From positions 1 to 11,920 of the forward strand of contig JAISDK010000066.1 of the NCBI GenBank assembly GCA_031264875.1: a DNA stretch of 11,920 bases, written 5' to 3'. A program made the translations under genes and the position numbers. Origin of the DNA: Prevotellaceae bacterium. GTDB lineage: Bacteria; Bacteroidota; Bacteroidia; Bacteroidales; UBA932. This document shows positions 1-6,501 of this stretch, one piece after another (within the stretch, counting starts at the first letter, position 1; the number at the start of each line of letters is the position of its first letter). The notes beneath the pieces are model-generated. The model saw nothing but the letters and a program-made list of their open reading frames with translations, was not told the DNA's origin and searched no databases.

Positions 1-20
1 AGACGTGATGCATCACGTCT
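1..20. repeat. Perfect 20-bp palindrome, cut by window edge
   Basis: The first 20 bases are a perfect palindrome centred on ATGCAT. The bases that follow (CTCTAC) look like the continuing right arm of a longer palindrome whose matching left arm would lie outside the window. It is the leftmost piece of repeat array 1 (1 to about 210). A weaker 6-bp hairpin follows at 31-49. No coding sense was found here. Confidence 0.75.
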
Positions 21-127
21 CTACTCCGATCTGTGCTTCGCTTGCACGGATTATACGCCGTGTATTTGCAACAATGAAGCAATATACAAAACCGCCTAAC
101 GCTAATGCTTTCGCCTTAAATTTACGA

Positions 128-171
128 CATGGGGCGTTGCCCCATGCTATTGATTATCGGGCTTTCAGCCC
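128..171 (+). repeat. Two-hairpin repeat element, copy 1
   Basis: Hairpin 1 (128-146) has an 8-bp stem, CATGGGGC / GCCCCATG, around a GTT loop. A 12-nt linker (147-158) follows. Hairpin 2 (159-171) has a 5-bp stem, GGGCT / AGCCC, around a TTC loop. The block 128-175 recurs at 2058-2105 with only two differences, which lie opposite each other in the stem of hairpin 1 (G131-C143 here, A-T there), so pairing is kept. The TAA just after it (173-175) is the stop that closes the reading frame upstream of the 263 ORF. REP/MITE-type repeat is an inference. Confidence 0.85.
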
Positions 172-187
172 TTAACTTGACGACATT

Positions 188-208
188 GGTCTGGAGACTA
201 CGCCGAGC
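188..208 (-). repeat. Partial copy of the CGTAGTC hairpin repeat
   Basis: Read on the minus strand this is GCTCGGCGTAGTC, then loop TCCA, then GACC. It matches the 5' half and loop of the repeat at 1805-1857, but its 3' stem half is degenerate beyond about five pairs. It lies at the right edge of array 1, next to where coding-like sequence of the surface-protein fragment starts. Confidence 0.6.
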
Positions 209-262
209 GAGGGGTTTGTCTATCCACGAATTGTACAAAAAACGGGACGCAATTATTTTTCA

Positions 263-1783
263 ATGACTTATATCTTTCCTTATCCCGAACTCAGGTTAAA
301 AAGCATTACTTCTTACAATGGTATTCAATTCTCCACCGGCTTAACCAAACCGGCAATCATGGCATGTAACATGAACAACGTGCCAATAACCCAGACGGAT
401 TCCATTTCCTTTTGTTTTTCAACAAACTCAAAAACAGCAACAGTAAATGTTTTGGCAAACGATATGGACATAGACCCCAATGATACTGTTTACCTGACAA
501 ACGCCGTATTTTCAGACCCTGACGACGCAACCCTGGCAGACCTTACGGTAAACGCCGCCGATTCCACTATCACATTAACGGTTAAGCCTTCGGCAAACAT
601 AAACACGATTCATACATTTGAAATAATCTACGACGTAAAAGACAATGGACTGCCCGCGTCTCAATGCGGCATGGGACAGTTGAAAATAACGATACCTTCC
701 GTGGCTACTTCCGACGATATTACCGCAAATAACGCAACCATTTGTTACAACACAACCGCCACCTTGACCGCAAACGCGCCCAATGTGCCAAATCCGGAAT
801 ACAAATGGTATGCAACCCAAATATCGACGGAGGTATTATCCGGCATCGCCGACTATACAACGCCCAACCTGACGGCAACTACAACATATTACGTCAGCGT
901 ATCGGGAGATAACTATTGCGAAAACGCAACCGGCAGCAGAAAACCGGTAACGGTAACAGTCAATCCGCTTTGCGCCCATGACGACCATTTTACGGTAACA
1001 TGCGAAGCGCCGGAGGATATTGAAGTACTTCTGAACGACAATATTTCTGACAACTGCAAAACCTCGCTTTCGCTAAACATCACAGAGCATCCCGAACACG
1101 GCACGGCTAAAGTCGAGGGAACCGGTTCTGATGCAAAAATAGTATATACCTACACCGGCGTTGAACTTGCGATACACGACAGCCTTACCTACGAAATAAG
1201 CTGCGGTTCAAACCCCAGCAGCACGGCAAAAGTTCGCTTCACAGTCAGTCATGTCGGCTCGGCTTTCGTGGACGACGTATGGTATTTCGGCGAAAACTCG
1301 CAGGGCATACGCTTTGTGAACAATGGCAGCGGATATGTGGCGCAGGACGCTTCGGGCGAATCGAAGGTACAGTCGCACGAAAATTCGCTTGTAGTCTCCT
1401 CACCCTACTGCGACGGACAGAACATCTTCTATTCAAGTCATGACCAAATCTACAACAGTCAGCACCAGCCGATGCAGCACGGGCATTTTGCGGGACATCA
1501 GTCCGTAGCCGACGGTCTTGCAGCCTGCTATATTGGCGGGAATCAATACCTCTTCTTTTCGGTAACAAATGCCTACGAAAGCGCCACTACCAGAGGACTG
1601 AATGCTTATATTGTGGATATGAGCGCCAACTATGGCAAAGGCGATATTGTCAATTCCGTAGTTATAGAAAACCTTAAAGACTTTAGAGTCTTTAAAAATA
1701 AAATACCACTGCTCGGCGTAGCGTCTTCGCTACGTCGAGTTAAAAGCAAGGCTCCAGCCTTGCAATCCAGTATTTCAGTATAA
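263..1783 (+). CDS. Fragment of a multi-domain Ig-like/cadherin-like surface protein, probably a broken gene
   Basis: The 506-codon frame encodes beta-rich surface domains. A cadherin-like domain comes first (about residues 38-144, with VLANDMD at 63-69). Then comes an Ig-like domain of the CHU/Ig_7 type (about 150-234, KWY at 181-183) and a second VLLNDN-type domain (about 238-328). A segment follows (about 336-470: DDVWYFGENSQGIRF, NIFYSSHDQIYNSQHQPM, YIVDMSANYGKGDI) that resembles the start of the large propeller-like region in Bacteroidetes gliding or T9SS-exported proteins. There is no signal peptide or C-terminal sorting domain. The frame stays open upstream to a stop inside a repeat (173-175), so ATG 263 is probably not a natural start. 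Residues from about 470 onward are translated repeat DNA. I infer a surface adhesin-like gene truncated at both ends by repeat arrays; expression is doubtful. Confidence 0.65.
   Translation: MTYIFPYPELRLKSITSYNGIQFSTGLTKPAIMACNMNNVPITQTDSISFCFSTNSKTATVNVLANDMDIDPNDTVYLTNAVFSDPDDATLADLTVNAADSTITLTVKPSANINTIHTFEIIYDVKDNGLPASQCGMGQLKITIPSVATSDDITANNATICYNTTATLTANAPNVPNPEYKWYATQISTEVLSGIADYTTPNLTATTTYYVSVSGDNYCENATGSRKPVTVTVNPLCAHDDHFTVTCEAPEDIEVLLNDNISDNCKTSLSLNITEHPEHGTAKVEGTGSDAKIVYTYTGVELAIHDSLTYEISCGSNPSSTAKVRFTVSHVGSAFVDDVWYFGENSQGIRFVNNGSGYVAQDASGESKVQSHENSLVVSSPYCDGQNIFYSSHDQIYNSQHQPMQHGHFAGHQSVADGLAACYIGGNQYLFFSVTNAYESATTRGLNAYIVDMSANYGKGDIVNSVVIENLKDFRVFKNKIPLLGVASSLRRVKSKAPALQSSISV
1672..1706 (+). 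repeat. 35-bp direct repeat, left copy (contains hairpin)
   Basis: This 35-bp block is identical to 1863-1897. It contains a hairpin with a 9-bp stem, TTAAAGACT / AGTCTTTAA, around a TTAG loop. It begins at codon 470 of the surface-protein fragment and marks where the protein stops looking natural. The two copies flank a 156-bp segment holding an inverted pair of hairpin repeats. Confidence 0.9.
1712..1763 (+). repeat. Family B two-hairpin repeat, plus copy
   Basis: Hairpin 1 (1712-1739) has a 12-bp stem, CTCGGCGTAGCG / CGCTACGTCGAG, with one G.T pair and loop TCTT. A 6-nt linker TTAAAA follows. Hairpin 2 (1746-1763) has stem GCAAGGC / GCCTTGC and loop TCCA. The same element lies in opposite orientation at 1805-1857, with several compensatory stem changes. 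It is inside the 3' end of the 263-1783 frame, so it would be translated if that frame is used. Confidence 0.85.
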
Positions 1784-1804
1784 ATAGTTGATTGTTCGCA
1801 GCTC

Positions 1805-1857
1805 GCAAAGCAGGAGCTTTGCTTTTAGCACGACGTAGTCTGGAGACTACGCCGTGC
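1805..1857 (-). repeat. Family B two-hairpin repeat, minus copy
   Basis: On the minus strand hairpin 1 (1857-1828) is GCACGGCGTAGTC / GACTACGTCGTGC with loop TCCA, and hairpin 2 (1822-1805) is GCAAAGC / GCTTTGC with loop TCCT. The linker is TAAAA. Compared with 1712-1763, every stem difference but one at the base is matched by a change on the opposite strand, and the single G.T pair sits at the same place. A partial third copy lies at 188-208. Confidence 0.85.
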
Positions 1858-1862
1858 GAAGC

Positions 1863-1897
1863 CCTTAAAGACTTTAGAGTCTTTAAAAATAAAATAC
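1863..1897 (+). repeat. 35-bp direct repeat, right copy
   Basis: Identical in all 35 bases to 1672-1706, including the 9-bp stem with TTAG loop. Together the two copies bracket the inverted family B pair. This could be duplication by recombination, or independent insertion of the same short element on both sides. Confidence 0.9.
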
Positions 1898-1913
1898 TTA
1901 TAAGCCATAAAAA

Positions 1914-1956
1914 GCTCTGAAAGAGCGATATAAATAGCACAGGGCAACGCCCTGTG
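1914..1956 (-). repeat. Two-hairpin repeat element, copy 3 (inverted)
   Basis: Read on the minus strand, hairpin 1 (1956-1938) is CACAGGGC / GCCCTGTG with loop GTT, the linker is CTATTTATATC (11 nt), and hairpin 2 (1926-1914) is GCTCT / AGAGC with loop TTC. The loops and linker match copies 1 and 2 (128-171, 2058-2101), while the stems differ by paired changes in both hairpins. Confidence 0.85.
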
Positions 1957-1975
1957 TAGAAAATGCACCCTCACC

Positions 1976-2038
1976 ATCAAGCCCCAACGGGGCGTAATCA
2001 GGTTTGTTTCATTTGATTACGCCCCGTTGGGGCTTGAT
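1976..2038. repeat. 25-bp perfect inverted repeat with 13-nt spacer
   Basis: Left arm 1976-2000 and right arm 2014-2038 are exact reverse complements. Each arm contains its own small hairpin, GCCCC / GGGGC, with loop AAC (left) or GTT (right). The structure is therefore two head-to-head copies of one hairpin repeat, and it could fold either as one long stem or as two short ones. It lies between copies 3 and 2 of the two-hairpin element. No poly-T tract follows, so it is not a standard terminator. Confidence 0.9.
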
Positions 2039-2057
2039 AAATGTGATGTGTTCCGTT

Positions 2058-2101
2058 CATAGGGCGTTGCCCTATGCTATTGATTATCGGGCTTTCAGCC
2101 C
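2058..2101 (+). repeat. Two-hairpin repeat element, copy 2
   Basis: Hairpin 1 (2058-2076) is CATAGGGC / GCCCTATG with loop GTT, the linker is 12 nt (2077-2088), and hairpin 2 (2089-2101) is GGGCT / AGCCC with loop TTC. Over 48 bases it differs from copy 1 (128-175) at only two positions, A2061 and T2073, which pair with each other. Confidence 0.9.
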
Positions 2102-2102
2102 T

Positions 2103-2130
2103 TAAATATACGCCGTACGGCGTATATTTA
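2103..2130. repeat. 28-bp perfect palindrome
   Basis: A gapless palindrome centred between 2116 and 2117; its half-site is TAAATATACGCCGT. It follows directly on copy 2 of the two-hairpin element and is the right border of array 2. The coding-like relic at 2132-2233 begins right after it. The neighbouring ATTTACGACA also occurs near array 1 (about 120-129), so the two arrays share border sequence. Confidence 0.85.
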
Positions 2131-2131
2131 C

Positions 2132-2233
2132 GACAACATATTTGAATACATCCTCTATGCAGGCGAACTTCATCAAGCCGTTAAAAAAAAAATAACAGTT
2201 AAAATTAAACCTTTCAAGTATTTTATCATCTGA
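2132..2233 (+). pseudogene. Putative 3' relic of the interrupted surface-protein gene
   Basis: Directly after the 28-bp palindrome a frame runs for 33 codons to a TGA at 2231-2233. It reads DNIFEYILYAGELHQ, then a lysine-rich strand (KKKITVKIKPFKYFII). The alternating hydrophobic and polar residues fit a final beta-strand pair. There is no start codon, and the frame runs back into the repeat. The register equals that of the 263-1783 frame (both 2 modulo 3), though stops lie between. A hairpin terminator follows 38 nt downstream. I infer it is the detached C-terminal end of the surface protein; chance coding is possible because the stretch is short. Confidence 0.4.
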
Positions 2234-2271
2234 ATAAAAGAATTTGGTTTTTCATAGTTTAGTTAGGTTGT

Positions 2272-2302
2272 AAGAAAGTAGGATTCCCAATCCTACTTTC
2301 TT
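2272..2302 (+). terminator. Rho-independent-type terminator hairpin
   Basis: A perfect 14-bp stem, AAGAAAGTAGGATT / AATCCTACTTTCTT, encloses a CCC loop, and the T-rich tract CTTTAAT follows. It sits 38 nt after the stop of the relic at 2132-2233 and well upstream of the recQ promoter, so it fits as the terminator of the broken surface-protein gene. Confidence 0.7.
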
Positions 2303-2376
2303 TCTTTAATAAGTCATTTAAGATCACCGATATATATATCAAAAGATTCCGGATTGAAAAAAAATTGAACACTATT

Positions 2377-2407
2377 TTTGGAATATTAAAATAAACAGTT
2401 ACCTTTG
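2377..2407 (+). promoter_or_regulatory. Bacteroidota-type promoter for recQ
   Basis: A TTTG -33 element (2377-2380) is followed after 19 nt by a TACCTTTG -7 element (2400-2407), a full match to the Bacteroidota consensus. Transcription would start near 2414, giving a leader of about 80 nt before the recQ ATG. No conserved leader structure was seen. Confidence 0.7.
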
Positions 2408-2495
2408 TTATCATTATGCTCATTGATGTATGCTGACATAATATTAATAAATATTTTACTATAACATTAGATTGAATTCGTTTTTTTGATTTTGT

Positions 2496-4688
2496 ATGAA
2501 GAATTACGCAGATATTTCACTGACAGAGTATCTAAAAAAATATTTCGGATTTGACTTTTTTAAGGGAAATCAGGAAGTAATCATTCGCAGTTTACTGTCG
2601 GGAAATGACACATTTGTATTAATGCCTACAGGTGGCGGGAAGTCACTGTGTTACCAGCTTCCGGCGATGATTATGGACGGTACGGCAATTATTATTTCCC
2701 CGCTTATTGCACTTATGAAAAATCAGGTGGATGCTATGAGGGGATTTACCGAAGAAGAAGGTATTGCACATTTTTTAAATTCGTCGCTGAACAAGGCGCA
2801 AATAATAAAAGTGAAAGAAGACGTTATCAGCGGACACACAAAAATGCTGTACGTCGCACCCGAATCGCTGACAAAAGAAGAAAACATCCAGTTTTTCAAG
2901 CAACTAAAAATATCCTTCTATGCAGTTGACGAAGCTCACTGCATCTCCGAATGGGGTCACGATTTCCGACCGGAATACCGTCGGATACGCTCAATAATTG
3001 CCCAGACCGGCATAGCGCCCATCATCGCGCTAACCGCTACAGCAACACCTAAAGTTCAGAATGACATACAGAAAAACCTGGACATGCTAAGCGCAAACGT
3101 TTTTAAATCATCAGTCAACCGTCCCAACCTCTACTACGAAATCAGACCCAAGGTAAACACAATGAAAGAAATCATAAGGTTTATCAAATCCAATGAAGGA
3201 AAATCCGGTATAATATACTGCCTGAGCAGGAAAAAAGTTGAAGAAATCGCTGAAATCCTGAAAGTAAATGGCATAAAAGCTCTGCCATACCATGCCGGAA
3301 TGGATTCGGTTTCACGCTCAAACAATCAGGACAGTTTTATTTTGGAAGACGTTGATGTAATCGTTGCAACAATAGCATTTGGAATGGGAATCGACAAGCC
3401 GGACGTCCGGTTTGTCATACATTATAATATACCGAAAAGTCTTGAGGGCTATTACCAGGAGACGGGAAGAGCCGGAAGAGACGGCGGCGAAGGACAGTGT
3501 ATCCTGTTCTACGGATACAAGGATATTCAGAGACTCGAAAAATTCATGCAGGGAAAACCGCTGTCGGAACAGGAAATCGGAAAACAGTTGCTGCTGGACG
3601 CTGCGGCTTATGCCGAATCCTCAATATGCCGGCGCAAGCTCCTGCTGCATTATTTTGGCGAAGAATACGTTGGAGACAATTGCGATAACTGTGATAACTG
3701 CCTGTCGCCCAAAATACAGTTTGAAGGAAGCAGGGAAATTGAACTTGTACTCTCCGTCATCACCACAGTGAAAGAAAAATTCAAAGCCGACCATATCGTA
3801 AACATTCTTACCGGAACATTGAACTCCACAATCAAATCGTATGAACACGACGAGCTTGAAGTATTCGGCGAAGGCACAGAAAGAAGCGCCATTTTCTGGA
3901 ATTCCATAATAAGAAAAGCCCTTGTGGAAGAACTGATCGATAAGGATATCGAAAACTACGGGCTGCTTTATCTCACCGACAAGGGACGGAAATTTCTGGA
4001 CGCGCCATACCCAATAATGGTTTCCCAGGACAAGGAATTTGAAGACGGTGACGATGATGACAATATACAAATCGGCGGAAAAGGAGGAGGCGCATGTGAC
4101 GAGGAACTTTTGGCTATGTTGAAACAGGAATGTAGAAGTGTGGCCAAAAAGCTGAACCTTCCGTCTTTTGTCATATTTCAGGATCCCTCGCTCGAAGACA
4201 TGGCCACACAGTATCCTGTAACAATGGACGAACTCAAAAACTGCCAGGGAGTTGGGGAAGGAAAAGCAAAAAAATACGGTAAAACCTTTATTGCCCTGAT
4301 AAAAACATACGTCGAAGAAAAGGAAATCGTTCGTCCGCAAGATATGGTAGTGAAGTCGGTTATCAACAAATCCGGAAATAAAGTGTTTATCATACAAAGC
4401 ATTGACAAAAAGATAGATTTCGCCGACATTTGCCATGGCAGAGACATTGATATGATGTCATTACTCGACGAAATCGAATCAATTGTAAATTCTGGAACAA
4501 AATTGAATATCGACTATTATATAAATGAAGTATTGGATGAAGATAAACGGGACGAAATATTCGATTTCTTTAGAAACGAGGCGGAAACAGGCACTTCGGA
4601 AGAAGCGATCGAAGCTCTGGGCGACGAATATGACGAGGAAGAAATAAGACTGGTAAGAATTAAATTTATGTCGGAAATAGCAAATTAA
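2496..4688 (+). CDS. recQ: ATP-dependent DNA helicase RecQ
   Basis: A cytoplasmic 3'-5' superfamily 2 DNA helicase for recombination and stalled-fork repair. In order: Walker A MPTGGGKS (43-50), DEAH box (145-148) followed by the RecQ aromatic-rich loop (SEWGHDFRPEYRRI), motif III LTATAT (179-184), motif IV LPYHAGM (263-269), motif V ATIAFGMGIDKPDVR (291-305) and motif VI QETGRAGRDG (321-330). Four zinc-binding cysteines follow (C378, C396, C399, C402), then a winged-helix RQC region (about 410-510), an acidic linker (GDDDD, 518-522) and an HRDC domain (about 534-606). A further 120 residues end the protein; 730 residues is usual for Bacteroidota RecQ, which is longer than the E. coli enzyme of about 610. 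No Shine-Dalgarno precedes the ATG. The phosphohexomutase gene starts 9 nt after the stop, which suggests co-transcription. Confidence 0.97.
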   Translation: MKNYADISLTEYLKKYFGFDFFKGNQEVIIRSLLSGNDTFVLMPTGGGKSLCYQLPAMIMDGTAIIISPLIALMKNQVDAMRGFTEEEGIAHFLNSSLNKAQIIKVKEDVISGHTKMLYVAPESLTKEENIQFFKQLKISFYAVDEAHCISEWGHDFRPEYRRIRSIIAQTGIAPIIALTATATPKVQNDIQKNLDMLSANVFKSSVNRPNLYYEIRPKVNTMKEIIRFIKSNEGKSGIIYCLSRKKVEEIAEILKVNGIKALPYHAGMDSVSRSNNQDSFILEDVDVIVATIAFGMGIDKPDVRFVIHYNIPKSLEGYYQETGRAGRDGGEGQCILFYGYKDIQRLEKFMQGKPLSEQEIGKQLLLDAAAYAESSICRRKLLLHYFGEEYVGDNCDNCDNCLSPKIQFEGSREIELVLSVITTVKEKFKADHIVNILTGTLNSTIKSYEHDELEVFGEGTERSAIFWNSIIRKALVEELIDKDIENYGLLYLTDKGRKFLDAPYPIMVSQDKEFEDGDDDDNIQIGGKGGGACDEELLAMLKQECRSVAKKLNLPSFVIFQDPSLEDMATQYPVTMDELKNCQGVGEGKAKKYGKTFIALIKTYVEEKEIVRPQDMVVKSVINKSGNKVFIIQSIDKKIDFADICHGRDIDMMSLLDEIESIVNSGTKLNIDYYINEVLDEDKRDEIFDFFRNEAETGTSEEAIEALGDEYDEEEIRLVRIKFMSEIAN

Positions 4689-4697
4689 TTATAAATT

Positions 4698-6428
4698 ATG
4701 GATAATCTGGAAATAAAAAAACGTGCCGAACTCTGGCTTGGTCCCGACTTCGACGAAGAAACACGCGCTCGTGTAAAAGAACTGTTCAACAACAACAAGG
4801 AACTGGCAGACAGTTTCTATAAAGACCTGGAATTTGGTACCGGAGGACTCCGGGGAATAATGGGAGCCGGAACCAACAGGATGAACAAATATACGGTTGG
4901 CATGGCAACACAGGGACTGGCGAATTACCTTAAAAAACAGTTTCCTGCAAAATCCCTGAGCGCAGCTGTCGCCTACGATTGCAGAAACAACAGTCCGTTC
5001 TTTGCCAAAGTTGTCGCCAGCGTATTTTCCGCCAACGGGATAAAAGTCCATCTGTTTTCATCATTAAGACCTACGCCCGAATTGAGTTTTGCAGTAAGAT
5101 ACTTGCAGTGTAACACCGGCGTAATGATCACCGCCTCGCACAACCCCAAAGAATACAATGGCTATAAAGCATATTGGGACGATGGCGCACAAGTGACCTC
5201 TCCCCACGACATTAATATTATAGAAGAAGTCAACGGGATAAAATCCGTCAGGGATGTTAATTTTGAGGCTAATCCGGAACTTATTGTTACCGTTGGCGAA
5301 GATATTGACAAAATTTATCTCGAAAAACTCAAAAGTCTTTCGATATCTCCCGAAGCAATCGAAAAGCACAGCGACATCAAAATAGTCTATACTCCGTTGC
5401 ACGGTACCGGAGTAAAATTAGTCCCGGAATTTCTCAATAATCTTGGATTCAGAAATATAATACATGTTCCCGAACAGGATGTAACCGACGGTAATTTCCC
5501 AACAGTCACTTCTCCAAATCCCGAAGAATCAAGCGCCTTGACTCTGGCTCTGAAAAAGGCTCAGGACGAAAATGCTGATCTGGTTATGGCTACCGATCCC
5601 GACGCCGACCGGGTTGGTATTGCTGTGAGAAACGATAAAGGAGAACTTCAACTGCTTAACGGTAATCAGACGGCGGCGATTCTGACCTGTTACTGCCTGG
5701 AAAACCTTAGCCGTCAAAAGAAATTGAAAGGTAACGAATATATTGTCCGAACAGTAGTTACTACGCATCTGCTGACTACGATGGCAAAACATTATGGCGT
5801 AGAAATTTTTGACGTGCTTACCGGTTTCAAATACATTGCCGAAATAATACGTGAAAACGAAGGAAAAAAGACCTTTATCTGCGGCGGTGAAGAAAGTTAC
5901 GGTTTTTTGATTGGAGATTTTGTCAGAGATAAGGACGCTGTAATATCCTGCGGAATGATTGCCGAAGTTGCCGCCTGGGCTAAAGAAAACGGTCAATCAT
6001 TATATGACCTGCTGCTGGACATTTATTGCCGGTTTGGTTTGCACGAAGAAAAACTGCTCTCAATAACCAAAAAAGGTAAGGAAGGATTGGAAGAAATCAA
6101 AGAAATGATGAAGAACTACAGAAATAATCCTCCTAAAGAAATTGCCGGCTCGAAAGTTATCACGATAGTCGATTATCTTGCTAAACAGCAGATAGACGTC
6201 ATCACCGGAATCTCGACGCCGATAAATCAGCATCAGTCAAATGTGCTGCAATTCTTTACTCAGGATGGAACAGTGGTTTCCGTTCGTCCGTCAGGTACGG
6301 AACCCAAGATTAAGTATTATTTCGAGTTGCAATCCGATATGAAAAATAAAGCCGATTACAAAACAATATTGAGCCGGCTAAATGATAAGTATCGCACTAT
6401 TCTTAACGAATTGAAAATCGAGAATTAA
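4698..6428 (+). CDS. Alpha-phosphohexomutase (phosphoglucomutase/phosphomannomutase family)
   Basis: It should interconvert hexose 1- and 6-phosphates (glucose and/or mannose) through a phosphoserine enzyme in the cytoplasm, linking glycolysis to nucleotide-sugar and polysaccharide synthesis. All four active-site signatures are present: catalytic serine loop TASHNP (145-150, S147), metal loop DPDADR (300-305; D300, D302, D304), sugar-binding GGEES (396-400) and phosphate-binding RPSGTEPK (530-537). The N-terminal FGTGGLRG with GAGTNRMN (46-63) and a length of 576 residues place it with the long PgcA-like phosphoglucomutases rather than the roughly 450-residue ManB/GlmM type. Substrate preference cannot be read from sequence. 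It follows recQ by 9 nt without a new promoter and converges on murF across 73 nt in which no strong terminator is seen. Confidence 0.95.
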   Translation: MDNLEIKKRAELWLGPDFDEETRARVKELFNNNKELADSFYKDLEFGTGGLRGIMGAGTNRMNKYTVGMATQGLANYLKKQFPAKSLSAAVAYDCRNNSPFFAKVVASVFSANGIKVHLFSSLRPTPELSFAVRYLQCNTGVMITASHNPKEYNGYKAYWDDGAQVTSPHDINIIEEVNGIKSVRDVNFEANPELIVTVGEDIDKIYLEKLKSLSISPEAIEKHSDIKIVYTPLHGTGVKLVPEFLNNLGFRNIIHVPEQDVTDGNFPTVTSPNPEESSALTLALKKAQDENADLVMATDPDADRVGIAVRNDKGELQLLNGNQTAAILTCYCLENLSRQKKLKGNEYIVRTVVTTHLLTTMAKHYGVEIFDVLTGFKYIAEIIRENEGKKTFICGGEESYGFLIGDFVRDKDAVISCGMIAEVAAWAKENGQSLYDLLLDIYCRFGLHEEKLLSITKKGKEGLEEIKEMMKNYRNNPPKEIAGSKVITIVDYLAKQQIDVITGISTPINQHQSNVLQFFTQDGTVVSVRPSGTEPKIKYYFELQSDMKNKADYKTILSRLNDKYRTILNELKIEN

Positions 6429-6501
6429 AAACGGAAAATTTGTGACAGTATTCGGGTGTACTCCAAAATATCGTTTTCATCAGGCATGCAGACGACACAG
6501 G

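Noticed and set aside
1245..1568. A 107-codon minus-strand frame, rich in Arg, inside the surface-protein fragment
   Set aside because: High Arg content is what antisense reading of this GC-richer stretch gives; there is no recognisable domain, and the plus strand has clear Ig-like protein sequence.
1976..2038. Rho-independent terminator at the 25-bp inverted repeat
   Set aside because: There is no T-tract on either side, and a better terminator is present at 2272-2302.
128..2130. CRISPR array, because many short repeats recur
   Set aside because: The repeats differ in sequence, orientation and spacing, with no regular spacers and no cas gene in the window.
2329..2340. 12-bp AT palindrome GATATATATATC upstream of recQ as an operator
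   Set aside because: A simple TA run in A/T-rich DNA, 37 nt upstream of the -33 box; palindromes like this arise by chance.
3621..4436. A 271-codon minus-strand open frame inside recQ
   Set aside because: It is antisense to the RQC and HRDC regions of recQ, its residues (many Phe, Cys, Val) mirror the sense codons, and no domain or promoter is visible. It is a shadow of recQ.
5529..5996. A 155-codon minus-strand frame inside the phosphohexomutase gene
   Set aside because: It is antisense to the conserved metal-binding and sugar-binding loops of the mutase and has no domain of its own.
6429..6501. Bidirectional terminator between the convergent mutase and murF genes
   Set aside because: The 73 nt contain only a weak AAAACG...CGTTTT pairing across a long loop and no stem followed by T residues, so nothing could be supported.
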